This document shows, piece after piece, positions 22,545 through 34,200 of a stretch of 64,000 nt of DNA (the first letter of the stretch is position 1; the number at the start of each line of letters is the position of its first letter). Made by a program: the position numbers and the translations under genes. Source of the DNA: Boswellia sacra (Eukaryota; Streptophyta; Magnoliopsida; Sapindales; Burseraceae); contig SNVD02005093.1 in the NCBI GenBank assembly GCA_013180625.2, forward strand, positions 1 to 64,000, written 5' to 3'. The notes below the pieces were generated by a model, which worked only from the letters and a program-made list of their open reading frames with translations, did not search any database and was not told where the DNA came from.

Positions 22545-23064
22545 TATTAAAAAGCATCATCAAGTTTTAGTTAAATTTTAAGCAAAAAAACGATTATGTA
22601 TTTTTAATCAATCACACCCCTGAAGCTTTCACAAATTTATCGATCATTAAATTTAATTCTAACAAAAATATGAAAAGACAATTTTAACCTTATATAAAAT
22701 AATTCTTAAACTAAAAGAACTAATTATATATTTTAATAAAAAAATAAAAAAGCAAGAAGTGGATCTGCGTACGGCTTCATATAGCACCAAACCCATCTCA
22801 AAGCTACCAATATTTGACAATGGATTAAATATTGCATTCACTCTCATTCTCCTTCGATGCAGTGATAAAGGGAAGAACTTAAAAGCTTTTCAGTGCCAAC
22901 TTGCCAAAAATCATTCAATCTCCCTTATTTGTTACATTCTCAATGCGCTGGTCTTTTTCCCAAGTCGAAGGAGTACAAAAAGCAGAGGAAGTATGTTATT
23001 CTAGCGAAGGAATCAATGGATCAAGTTGATTCCAGTGAAGGAAGCAATTATTCCAGTAGAGGAA

Positions 23065-23250
23065 GCATAAAAACTCAATGGTGCTGGTGAAGCTATTGTA
23101 TTGTTGGGTTTGTGTGGAAGGAAAGAGATGTGAGATAGCTCCATTGTTGCTGGAAGCAAAAAAACTCAATGGTGCTGGTGAAGCTTTTGGTATTGCTGGG
23201 TTTGCATGGAAGGAAGGAGGTGTGAGCTAGCTCTGTTGTTGCTGGGTTGC
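23065..23250. repeat. ~95-bp tandem duplication
   Basis: Two copies of aaaactcaatggtgctggtg followed by a gttgggttt...ggaaggaaag segment begin at about 23069 and 23160. It lies in the interior of the inverted-repeat element and no gene is assigned. Confidence 0.75.
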
Positions 23251-23500
23251 TAGGTTTGAGCGGCTTTGATTGAGTGATTGATTTTGAATATTTGATTTTT
23301 AGATTTTGACGTAAGAAGGCTATTGTATGTGAGATCTCTATATTGCCCTTATCCTTAGGGTTAAATTTAACGGTTCATGAAGTTTTAACAGTGTGATCGA
23401 TTAAAAATATATAGTCATTTTCTGTTTAAAATTTGACTAAAATTCGAGGATACTTTTTGATATTATCCTAATTAGGATTATTTAAGTTTCAACAATCAAT

Positions 23501-24160
23501 TTTCCACTCCCCCACTTAAGAAAAACTTGGTTTTCTTATAAATACTTTATTAAATTACTAAACTAATATTTTATATATATTATATGTTCAAAACTAATAT
23601 TATTCAAATAATTGATGTAATTATTTTATGACCCACTGCATGCGGTAAAACAGTGACATTTTTAGCGACAAAAGTGAGAACTCATTTAAAAATACAAACT
23701 TAAAAGCCAAAAGCAAAATTATTTGTAAAAAATTAAAAGTATTTTTATTCTTTTTTTTTTAATTTCTTTCATTAGAAAGATAAAACAAAATTTAGCCTTG
23801 TGTTAAAATGGTTTTCCAAAACATCAACGAAAATGCTATTTTTTCTGGGAATAGCTTCGGTACAGCCAGTGTACCGTGACTTTTACAAGTTTTTGGCTGA
23901 GAGAGGCTTGAAATTTTTACCCCATTTACAAGTTTTTGGCTGAAACAAGGGTTATACCAGTACATTGGATGTACCGTAGACTGACCCATTTTTTCTACTT
24001 TCTTGAAAGTGAAAATGAAAAACATTCTTTGCAAAACTAGTCAAACAGTCTTTTAATGAGTGTGCATAATTATCTTGGACTGTAATATATCTATTGTTAT
24101 GAAACTAAAATGTTAAATAGTTAGGATAATACTTCTATTAAGGTGTAAACGAAAGAAATA
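23501..24160. other. Intergenic DNA with a small repeat patch
   Basis: The phrase ttacaagtttttggctga occurs twice (about 23882 and 23927), between gtgtaccg and tgtaccg motifs that are partly complementary. This may be a short MITE, but I cannot define ends. Otherwise it is AT-rich and gene-free. Confidence 0.45.
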
Positions 24161-24416
24161 TAAAGTATGAGGGATGGAATTGTTATGTGATGCAAATGGT
24201 ACTTAGTAAATGGAGTGGGGCTGTAGCTGCAGTAAATGAATGAAGAGGGATTACAAAATTATAAACAAAAATATAAGGATAAAGAGAAGTTGACAAGAGA
24301 GATGGGAGAGAAAATGAAAATGAGATAGTTTTATTTCTATCCGTGTGCACAATTGTATTAGCCTCTCCACTAACAATTAAGATACTAACACTTAATTAAA
24401 GAGGTAGTGAGAATTT
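24161..24416 (+). repeat. Left copy of a ~250-bp direct repeat around the copia relic
   Basis: It matches 29425-29668 in the same orientation: taaagtatgagggatggaat, then ggggctgtagctgcagtaaa, aaggataaagagaagttgac and gaaaatgaaaatgaga all have close counterparts. It does not behave as an LTR, because the right copy is not next to a primer site. Confidence 0.75.
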
Positions 24417-24439
24417 ATCAAGTGTTATAACACTCCCTC

Positions 24440-25892
24440 TTAGATTCTACCATTGAAAAATAATTATATTTGACTTTATTATGAAAAAATCCAGTGGGAT
24501 AAAAACCAAAGTAAAGAAATACAATTGTATAATAAATTATAAAGTGGTGTTAGATGTGCTTTTACTATCTCATTAAAAAACATTGCTCGAAAAACCCAAT
24601 AGGACAAAACATGATCAAAGAAAAAAAGAGTATAGTGCACATGTGTCTATGACACTTCCCCTTACTCCCTCTAACCATGGCAGAAGACCTTTCATTAAAT
24701 TGATTGTTTGTTGAGCTGTCACATACTGATCTTGTCTACTAAATTCTCAAATGCTGATAACGGTAAAGTCTTGGTGAACAAATCTGCGAGATTATCATTG
24801 GTATGTTTCACATCGATCCTTCGATTTTCTTGAAGTTTATGCGCATAAAAGAACTTGGGTGAAATACGTTTTTTTTTGTCTCCTTTGATGTATCCTCCTT
24901 CGACTTGAGCAATACAAGTTGTGTTATCTTCCTATATGATTGTTGGAAGATATATGGTAAGAGATAATTTGCATAAATTCTGAATGTGTTGAGTAACAGA
25001 TCGTAACCATATGCATTCTTGGCTGACCTCATGTAATGCAAGTATTTCATAATGGTTAGAAGAAGTGGCAACCAAATTCTATTTAATAGATCGCCATGAA
25101 ATTGCAATCCTATTATAAGCAAAAACATATCCAATTTGTTATCGAGTTTTATGGGGATCAGATCAATAGTCGGCATCAGCATATTCAACTAAACCAGGAT
25201 TTTCAGAGGGCTCATATGAAAAGAATAATTACAAATCAATAGTTCCACGAAGATAACGAAAAATATATTTGATCCCATTCCAATGCCATCTAGTAGGTGC
25301 GGGACTAAACCTTGTTAATAAATTAACTACAAATGCAATATCAAGTCTAATATATTATGCCAAATATATTAATGCACCTATAGCGTTCAAATATGATACT
25401 TTAGGATCAAGTAACTGTTCATCATCATTTTTAGGACAGAATGGATCCTTTTTAGGATCAAGGGATCTAACTATCATTTGGGTATTCAATGGATGAGCCT
25501 TATCTATATTAAAATGTTTTAAAACCTTTCTTATATATGTTGATTGATGAACAAATATTTCGTCTAAACTATTCTCGATTTGCAGGCTAAGACATTATTT
25601 TGTTTTCCCCAAAATTTTCATTTCAAATACTCAACAACATGCTGGATCTGTTCAAAAGTTCCAATTAAATTCATGTCATCGATATATCGCAACCAGATTT
25701 TGTCTTTACACAAGGGCATATGGGATATACCTTCTTCATCAAGCATTAACTTTTATATTATACTATAATCTTCCAGATTGTTTTAATCCATACAGGGCTC
25801 TGTAACCTTGAATATATGCCTTTTAGCTTTGTTTCATTTCCTTTAGGCATTTTATATCCCTCAAGCATACATACATACACATATACATATAC

Positions 25893-25935
<43 letters not shown>

Positions 25936-27060
25936 CATACATATACATATACATATACATACATACATACATATATATATGTATATATATATGTCCGGTC
26001 TAACTTATTATACAAGTAAATAGTGGCCATAGCCATAAGACACATGTGAAGTTTTCCTTAGAAATGCCAAATTGATCAAATATCCTAAAGATATTCACAT
26101 CTCTTACTGAGCCTAGGCTTTGAGAGGAATCCTAAGATTCAAGTCAGGCTTTATATTTTGGCAATCTTATCATTCCCTACCCATTAATATATAATGGGTT
26201 TTAATGTCTTTAGATGTATAGACTACAAGTCCAAAACTTCATATTTTGCCAAAACTTCACATAAATTTTTCACTTCTTTCCATTTAGGCCAACAATGTCT
26301 TTATTTAGATTCATACACCATATATGGCCTAAATAATAATTTAAAATATTAATGGCTATTACCAATATTTCATCCATTTCTATTTAATTATGATTCCACA
26401 TTTCTCTTTAATTAATAGAAATACATATGCTACTTTAGGTGCATGTGTCTCATCAAGGACTTGCGCCTTTGGGAAAAAACTTAGAGAATGTGGATTCTTT
26501 AGTTCGATCATTATTTCCATCGAAATTGTTATTAATCACTTTTCTTTTTTGGGGGATAGTATCTTTTGATCTAAGGGGTTTGCCACGCTTCTAACATGGA
26601 ACAGATTGATTATTCATTGTTACTTGGGGAGTTTGTTTAATGGGAACCTCAATACGTGCTGATGTATTAACAGTATGTATTTGTGATTTTGTTATCTTAG
26701 TTGCATCAATAAAAACATCCAACCTCTTATTAGCAATATCTTGAAGATGTATCATATTTTGTACTTTCATTTTCATACTAAGGTGTGCAAGGATCAAAAT
26801 GAGACAATGTTTCTACATCTAAGGTGATACAAAGAAATTTAATATTATTTTCTCAAGATGTCTCAATATGATATCCATTATGTCTTATATCTCTAAAACT
26901 AAGTAAATTTCTTCTGGATTTGCTTGAGTATAAGGCATTATCAATACATAACTTAGTACCGCTTGCCAATATTATAGTGTCTCTTTCGGAGCTCTTAATC
27001 AAGTTAACGTACCCCGATGTAGTACTAAATTTTACTTCCAAAAAAAGTTAAACTTCAGAA
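24440..27060 (-). mobile_element. Decayed Ty1/copia retrotransposon (protease to RNase H)
   Basis: No long frame survives, but minus-strand fragments in different frames match copia pol in order. A pre-integrase region lies at 27041-26853 (LYSSKSRRNLLSFRDIR). A core or linker region lies at 26797-26591. Reverse transcriptase lies near 25760-25640 with its catalytic box as YIDDMNLIGT. An RNase H end lies at about 24930-24700 (ISPKFFYAHKLQ, then DNLADLFTKTLP). A copia-like 3' non-coding stretch follows to about 24440. A microsatellite interrupts it at 25866-25994. Frameshifts and stops are dense, so the copy is old and inactive. Confidence 0.8.
25866..25994. repeat. (TACATA)n/(TACA)n microsatellite
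   Basis: A long run of catacatacacatatacata-type units ending in (TA)n. It lies inside the copia relic and produces spurious Tyr/Thr- and Tyr/Met-repeat reading frames. Confidence 0.93.
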
Positions 27061-28890
27061 AATACTTCTTATCTTTCAAGATAATATGTGTTATTGCACT
27101 ATTAATTAAACATAAATCTTTATCTTTTCTAGAGAGGGGTATTTTGCTTTTCATGTCCATACCCTCTCATTTAAGAAACAGTCCATTAGATACTATCATA
27201 AAAGATAATATTAAACTAAAATACAATATCAAATTAATTCTCTTGGCCATATCACCAATCATAAATCAATCAGTAAAAGAATATGAAATATCATACTTTG
27301 TAGGGTCCACTGAATCATCCATAAAAGATTCTTAAAACCCTTCTGAAAAATATTCCCTTCATATCATTAATTTCACTTCTTATAGTTTAATTTAGTATTT
27401 ATAATAATTAATTCAATGTCAACAATCCTTTACAAAGCTTAACAGCATTTATTATTATTATTACGACTAATAGTAGCATTCACTTTTAGGAATGCCATAA
27501 TATCATTTTTTAAAGAAATGGTATAATGTTATTCACTTTAAGAAAATGATGCCACTTACTTTTAGGAACGGTTTGGCAACATTCACTTCAAAGAATGTAT
27601 GAAATCAATAGAAAATTCTTTAGTGAATTAGTTACTCAGATTTTAATGATGGTAATCTAATGGCCCTTAATTTATACTTCAGGAATAAATTTTAATTACA
27701 TCCTTTGGATGCATATCAAGCATATAATAATATTCTAAATTAAAGAAAATTAAAGATATAGTAAGAATTGTGATGAACATTAAAGGCAATGAATAAATAA
27801 ATTTAAACAATTAAATATCTTAAAGAAATAAATGTACATATAGATCTTCAGGTTAATCAGAAATGCAACACAATAGGGCTATGGGCAACATTTTATCTGC
27901 TCACTTAGAGTTTTTGAATCAAAACTTTTGGATTGATTATATCTTAAAGTCTTGTAATTCCAGATAGTTTCATTGGAATCGAGACCTTAGTAATTTATTG
28001 TTAATTGCTGAGCAAATCTCTCCTTTAAGTTATCAGAAATAAGAACTTCAAGTTCTAAGTAACATAGCATAATAACAATAAATAAAGTGTTATTGACAAT
28101 AATAATAAACAAAGTAAATATAAGTTTAACATATTGGCAATGTCATATAAGAAACAATAAATTTTAACATTTAATTACTAGAAAACTTAAAGCCGCAGCC
28201 AAGTAAATTTAGGCCAAAAAACTTTAAGTCGTGGCCAAACAAAAATAAATAAATTGAAAATATAAACAATAATATTAATGCAATAAATAAGATTGATAAT
28301 GAGAATATTTATAGATTCAGAACTTCAGGTTTCGATCTATGATTTTATAATTCCAAAACTCCAAGTTTTGAAAGGAATGAGAATCAGAACATCAGGTTCT
28401 TGTTTACTAACTTCAGGTTGTAAAACATTTGCATCTAATGATCATGATACCATAGTATTATAAATAAAAAAAATAAATGCGTAAATGAAATATAATAAAC
28501 AATAACAAAATAAGATAAATATTTAATGACATTGGATTAGATCTACATCTAAGAAAAAGATTAGCAGAGATTTATCAGATGCCACTTCTGTAATGTACTC
28601 ATATTCCTGTTTTAGATAATATCCTTAATTCTCCAGATCTTTATTATAAAGAAAGGATTAAGAATCTACAGCTCATGAATGACGACCCTGATAAAGATCC
28701 AATTCAAGATTATCTACATAATTATCATGAATGGCTTAGGAGATAAGGAAGGGCTAATGAAATTCAGAATCCTTCGCTATCATGGGATTAACTTGACGAA
28801 GATTGGAAAGATTAGCCACAATCCAATATGCCATAAAGATAGATAGAAAAAAAATTGAAAGAAAAGAAAGAAAGATAGTTCAGAGATAAA
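27061..28890. other. AT-rich remains, probably the 5' part of the copia relic
   Basis: No gag frame is readable. A primer-site-like minus-strand TGGTATCA (about 28446-28453) and repeated phrases such as aacttcaggtt and aaagtcgtggccaa look like retroelement non-coding DNA. A plus-strand stretch at 28640-28800 reads as a short charged peptide with stops that I do not recognise. Confidence 0.4.
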
Positions 28891-29150
28891 GCTCTGATAC
28901 TACTAAGGAAGTATTTTTCATTCATCCAACTCTACTTAATATAAGGTTATAACATTCTTTATATATACAATACATTGATAGTATGTTAGGGTGTTTTCTT
29001 ATCTCTAAGAAATCTCCTTTACACATTATTACATGACTCATCGTACTTTATATTACATCATTATACTTTACAATTCAAACCTTATCACTATTATCATTAC
29101 ACGTGACACCTCACTTGTATGACTCATCACATATAATACTACATCATTAC
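28891..29150 (-). other. Possible LTR end with tRNA-Met primer site
   Basis: Minus strand 28902-28891 reads TAGTATCAGAGC, one mismatch from the plant initiator tRNA-Met primer site TGGTATCAGAGC. A TATATAAAG box lies about 50 bases upstream on the same strand (near 28955), and repeated atgactcatca motifs lie beyond. This would be an LTR read leftwards. I could not find a matching second copy. Confidence 0.35.
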
Positions 29151-29424
29151 ATTAGACACCTTATTGAACATCTTACTATCATGACTCATCACATATATTA
29201 TTACTTTTATTTTATATTATATTAAGTCATGTCTCATCTTTTTTGTAATAAATAATATTTGGATTTAACTTTATTTTTCGATGTAAAAGATTCAATATAA
29301 TAATAATCATAAAACATACTTATAAGAATAATTGAATCAAAATAAATAATATAATCAATAAAAAATAAATAATATAATAAAAATATCATATCTATTCGTA
29401 ATTATTTTTCGACAATCGTGTTGA

Positions 29425-29668
29425 TAAAGTACGAGTGACGGAATTGTGATATACGATCACTTTGATGAATGAAGGGAGGTGGGGCGGTAGCTGCAGTGAA
29501 TGAAGGGAAAGAGATTGTAAACAAAAGTGAAAGGATAAAGAGAAGTTGACTAGACAGATAGGGAGGAAAATGAAAATGAGAAAGTTTTATTTTTAATCGT
29601 ACTATAATTATGGTTACATGCTATAGACAGATTAGATGCTAACACTTAATGAAAGAAATGGTGAGAAT
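29425..29668 (+). repeat. Right copy of the ~250-bp direct repeat
   Basis: It is homologous to 24161-24416 (see there). Part of it, ttgtgatatacgatcactttgatga at 29444-29468, recurs almost exactly at 30630-30654, directly at the end of the CC-domain reading frame. This segment has therefore been involved in at least two rearrangements. Confidence 0.75.
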
Positions 29669-29913
29669 CAACCACATAAACATCTATGAACATTGTTATA
29701 AGGCTCAAGTTTATTCTTCGGAAACTAGTATTGACGTGTAAACGTACTTAAAAATATTTTTCTAATAAAAATAAAAAAACTTTTTTTTATATTATTCATA
29801 TAACATTAGAATCAAGTATGCATGTTTTTATTAATTTATTTTTAACTGTCAAAAAACTGTTTTTGAAATATTTATGGGATACAAACTTCAACCTCGACAA
29901 ATACAAAATTAAA

Positions 29914-30153
29914 TATTAGGAAAAACCCTTGAGTTAGTCATAATAGAAACTAAAATTTTAATATCTAATACTTTTTGTTCATTTCAAGAATATTCTTAGA
30001 CTTTATTAGATTAGATTGATGAAAAAAAGTCTCAGTAATATTAGGAGAAACCCTTGAGTTAGTCATAATAGAAACTAAAATTTTAATATCTAATACTTTT
30101 TGTTCATTTCAAGAATATTCTTAGACTTCATTAGATTAGATTGATGAAAAACT
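29914..30153. repeat. 125-bp tandem duplication, nearly identical
   Basis: Two copies begin at 29916 and 30041 (ttagg...cccttgagttagtcata). They differ at only a few positions over about 113 bp. High identity in otherwise decayed DNA points to a recent local duplication just upstream of the CC-domain gene fragment. Confidence 0.92.
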
Positions 30154-30209
30154 TTTTTCCACCTACTAAATTTATATTCTTATTATAGTACGTTGTAGGG
30201 AATTGGACA

Positions 30210-30635
30210 ATGGAAGGAGGGGCAATCATTGAACTCACAACTTTCGTAGGTCCTCCAATTTGTAGATACTCGAGGTATCATAGAAAGTTTAATGAATATT
30301 TGACTACTCTCAAGACGAAGAAAGAGGACCTAAAAGATCTTAGAGAAGATACAGAACAACAATTGAATTTAGAGCTAACTTCTCAAAACATAGCAAGGAG
30401 AGAAGTTGAGAGTTGGTTGAGAAAATCAAAACAGATCATTGATGAGGCACAAAGTATTGAAGATAGAGTCAAGAAAGGCAGTTGTTTTTTGCGTGCTTGG
30501 CGAGGAAGACTTGTTAATAAAAAGATACAAGAAGTGGTTGAAGTTTATAATGAAGGTAGAAGTTTCGTTGGTAGTGCATTAGTAATTCATTTATCTTCTT
30601 TTAATGCACCCAGCAAATGCCATGTTATCTTGTGA
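30210..30635 (+). pseudogene. CC domain fragment of a CC-NBS-LRR resistance gene (RPS5 class)
   Basis: CC-NBS-LRR proteins are intracellular immune receptors. This frame of 141 residues begins at a good ATG and matches only the coiled-coil domain (YHRKFNEYLTTLKTKKEDL, then REVESWLRKSKQIIDEAQ and the CFLRAWRGRL stretch). It lacks the EDVID motif, as in the RPS5/RPS2 class. It ends where the full gene would lead into the nucleotide-binding P-loop. No GxGKT motif or NB-ARC sequence follows in any frame. The last residues (after FVGSALVIHL) diverge, and the stop sits in a sequence shared with 29444-29468. It is most likely a truncated gene. A CC-only product could still be expressed, since the frame itself is clean. 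Confidence 0.75.
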
Positions 30636-31112
30636 TATACGATCCCTTTGATGATTGTTTCACTCTCTCTATTTCTTTCATTGAGATTCAATGGTTTCTT
30701 TCTTCTCAATTTTAATGTCTTATGTAGACAAATTTGTTATTGATTCCTGGTATATTGAATTGCTAGTGGAAATTACAGACAACTTATCTGCTCTGCTCAT
30801 GAGCTCAATGTTGTCATGCTAAATCTACGTCCGTTACAAACTAAGTAATTTTGTCTTTTTTCCAATTCCAAAACTATACCCAAGGAAATCTAGCAGGCTT
30901 CTAAATTAAACTTCCTATATATGTATAAGATCTCAATTTCGATACACCATGCCATGGTATCACCAATAAAAGGATTTAGATGACAAACCAATAGCAAAAA
31001 AATTGGTTAAAAGAGAACAGAAAAATTTTGAACTTACAAAACAGCTTTGCACCAACAAAATTAAGAACATACCACCTTGGATACAGGTGGGAAAAATGGA
31101 AGATAAACCTTG
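30636..31112. other. Spacer including displaced 3' region of CYP37
   Basis: No coding frame. The part nearest 31112 is the former continuation of the CYP37 3' untranslated region, now cut off from its coding region by the copia insertion (target duplication caagg at 31113-31117). Confidence 0.5.
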
Positions 31113-31117
31113 CAAGG

Positions 31118-31286
31118 TGTTGAGAGAGAGAGGGAGAAAAGAATTTAAGGGAAAAATTTGTATGCATTCCATTGTAAAGAGGTATATATATATATAGTAC
31201 AATAAGGGGAAATAAAATAGGAAAGAGAGAATCAAATATGTTTCTAATAGGAACACAATCCTAAATTCCTATATAGAGATTTAACA
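31118..31286 (-). repeat. 3' LTR of the copia element
   Basis: 169 bp, TGTT...AACA ends. On the minus strand a GA-rich polypurine tract (TTGAGGGAGAG) lies directly before it (31287-31297). Confidence 0.93.
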
Positions 31287-31289
31287 CTC

Positions 31290-34200
31290 TCCCTCAAGTT
31301 GAAGTATAGATATTCTTGATGCCAACTTGGAACATAGATTAAGAAAAACTCCTTTATGAACTGCCTTGGTAAAAGATCTCCAATTTGGTCTTCAGACTTA
31401 ACATAAGGAGTGATAATCTCTCCACTCATTACAGCCTCACAAACAAAGTGACAATCTACTTCAATATGTTTAGTTCTTTCATGAAAAACTGGATTGCTAG
31501 CAATATATGTTGCAGCCATATTATCACAAAACATTTTTATGGCTTTTTGAAATCAATTCCAATCTCAGTTAAAAAATTCTTGACCCACATAATCTTACAT
31601 GTTGTATGAGCCATAGCACGATACTCTACCTCTGCACTGGATCTTGCAACTACATTTTGTTTCTTGCTTCTCCAAGTCACTAGATTGCCACCCAAGAAAG
31701 TACAATATCCACTTGTGGACTTCCTATCAGTTTTGGATCCAGCCCAATCAGCATCAGAATAGCCAACAATGTCCAACTCTTTACCTTTCTTGTAAAGAAT
31801 TCCTTTGCGAACGGACTGTTTTAGATATCGTAGAATTCAACATACTGCCTCCCAATGGATCTTCTTCGGATTTTGCATATACTGACTAGCTGTTCCTACT
31901 GCAAAAGTAATATCAGGTCTAGTGACAGTAAGATAAATCAACTTTTCCACAATACTTCTATATCTTTTCTTATCTTCAAAATCTGGACTGCTATCACCAT
32001 CCAATATTACATTAGGATCCATAGGGGGTCTCTATTGGCTTAGACCCTAACATACCCGTCTCATCAAGTAAGTCTTGCACATACTTTCTCTGAGACAAAA
32101 TGATACCTTATTTACTCCTTAAAACTTCAATACCAAGAAAGTATCTGAGTTGTCCCAAGTCTTTTGTTTGAAAATGTGTCTTTAGCTGTCTTTTCACTTC
32201 TTCTATGCCATTAGAATCACTCCCAGTCACAATAATATCATCTACATACACCACAAGTATAACAATACCTGATCTTGTATGTTTAACAAACACTGAGTGA
32301 TCAGATTGACAACAGGAGAAATTGATCGAAGCCAAAACGCCACTCAATTTTTCAAAGCAGGCCCTAGGTGACTGCTTCAGAGCATAAATAGCCTTCTTTA
32401 ACTTACAAACAGAGGTGGTTAACTCCCCCTGAGCAACAAATCCAGGTGGTTGCTCCATATAAACCTCATCATGTAAATCACCATACAAGAAGGCATTTTT
32501 GACATCTAGCTGGAAGAGGGGCCAGCCAAAAAACACAGCGAGAGAAATGAGAATGCGGACTGAATTGAGTCTGGCAACAGGAGGAAAAGTCTCAACATAG
32601 TCAACACCATAAGTTTGAGTGTACCATTTAGCAACAAGACGGGCTTTTAAGCGTTCAATAGTATCATCAGGATGATATTTGATAACAAAGACCCAATGAC
32701 AACCGACCATTTCTTTACCGTCTGGTAATTTTTGTAACTCCTATGTACTACGATCACAGAGAGCTGACATCTCATCTTCCATAGCTTTCCTCCAGCCAGG
32801 ATGAGCCAAAGCTTTCTGGTAATTTTTAAGAATAGAAACCACAGACAAACTCAAAGTAAAAGAACGAGCAGACAATGATAAGGCATTAAAGGAGACAAAC
32901 TGAGAGATAGGATACCTATGAGAATTTCTAATACCTTTGCAAAGAGCAATAGGGAGATCAAGATCGGAATACTCATTTGTAGGAGGAGTCGGATCTGGAG
33001 TAGAAACAGACGCTTGAGTGATGGGCAGATCCGTAAGCGGTAAATCATCTTGTGAAGCACTGGATTGCTGTGGCTTTCGCCTAGAATAAACTAGGAGTGG
33101 TGGAGTAGCGGGACACGGTAGAACTGACACCGGTATTAGAGGATCAACTAGACCAGTATCAAGTCTAGTACCACTCAATGAAAAATATGGTATGGACTCA
33201 AAAAAGGTGACATCTGCACTGACAAAAGTTTTTCCCGAGGAAGGGTCAAGACATTTGTAACCTTTCTGAGTTCTAGAATACCCAAGAAAAATACACTTGG
33301 TGGACCGAGGAGACAGTTTATGAGAAACCCTATGAAGATGGACAAAACAAACACAACAAAAAATACGAGGAGGAAGAGGAAAAGCAGGCTGATTAGGGAA
33401 TAAGATGGAGTACGGAGACTGAAAATGAAGAATAGAAGAAGGCACTCGATTAATGAGGTAACAGGCGGTAAGTAAGGCTTCCCCCCAATATTTTGATGGG
33501 ACTTTCATATGAAATAACAGAGTTCGAGCCACATCTAATAAATGTCTATTTTTTCGATCAGCAACTCCATTCTGCTGAGGGGTGTAAGCACATGATGTTT
33601 GATGTAAGATCTCATTAGTGCTACAAAAAGTAGATAAGGAGGAAAAAGTATATTCTAAAGCATTATCATAACGTAAAACTTTAATAGAAATACCAAACTG
33701 AGTCTTTATCTCATTGTAAAACATTTGAAACATACTAGGGACCTCAAATCGATTTTTTAACAGATACAACCAAGTAACTCTAGAATGATCATCCACAAAG
33801 GATACAAAATATTTAAACCTATGATTGTTGGTAACTCGACAAGGAACTCATACATCTGAGTGAACCAAATCAAACGGTTGGTCACTAATTTTATTGACTC
33901 AATTACGAAACTAAAAACGAGAATGTTTACCTAACTGACAAGACTCACATTCAATTTGAGTTGGACTAGAAAAACCCATATGCTGAAGCAATTTATTTGA
34001 AGGGTGACCTAAACGATAATGCCATTGTTCTGGAGAGATAGAAGAAGCAAGAGCTGTATGAGAGGACAAAAGTGCTTCAAACAAGTGATAAACGTCATTC
34101 TTTTCATGCCCGCCACCAATCATCTTCCTCGTACCAAGATCCTGAAAAATACAATAGGCTGGAAAAAAAGTGACTGAGCAATTTAAATTCTTAGTTAACA

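Larger units (their letters stand above)
21370..23500. mobile_element. Older inverted-repeat element split by the Mutator-type MITE
   Basis: If the MITE and one copy of its duplication are ignored, the left arm (about 21380-21423 joined to 22554-22640) pairs with the right arm (about 23375-23490): for example tattaaaaagcatc with its right-arm counterpart, and ttaaattttaagc with ttaaattttgac, read as complements. This gives an arm of about 120 bp at roughly 75-80 percent by eye. The interior (22640-23370) is not recognised. Outer ends and target duplication are unresolved. Confidence 0.55.

Noticed and set aside
25758..26045. Tyr/Val/Met/Thr repeat proteins on both strands
   Set aside because: They are translations of the (TACATA)n microsatellite inside the copia relic.
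28536..28900. Possible endogenous pararetrovirus fragment next to a tRNA-Met primer site
   Set aside because: A short charged peptide and a primer-like site are not enough. I found no movement-protein, coat or reverse transcriptase motif nearby and could not match it to a known family.
24161..29668. Direct repeats as LTRs of the copia relic
   Set aside because: The right copy is several hundred bases away from any primer-site candidate, and the left copy does not abut the 3' polypurine region in a consistent way.
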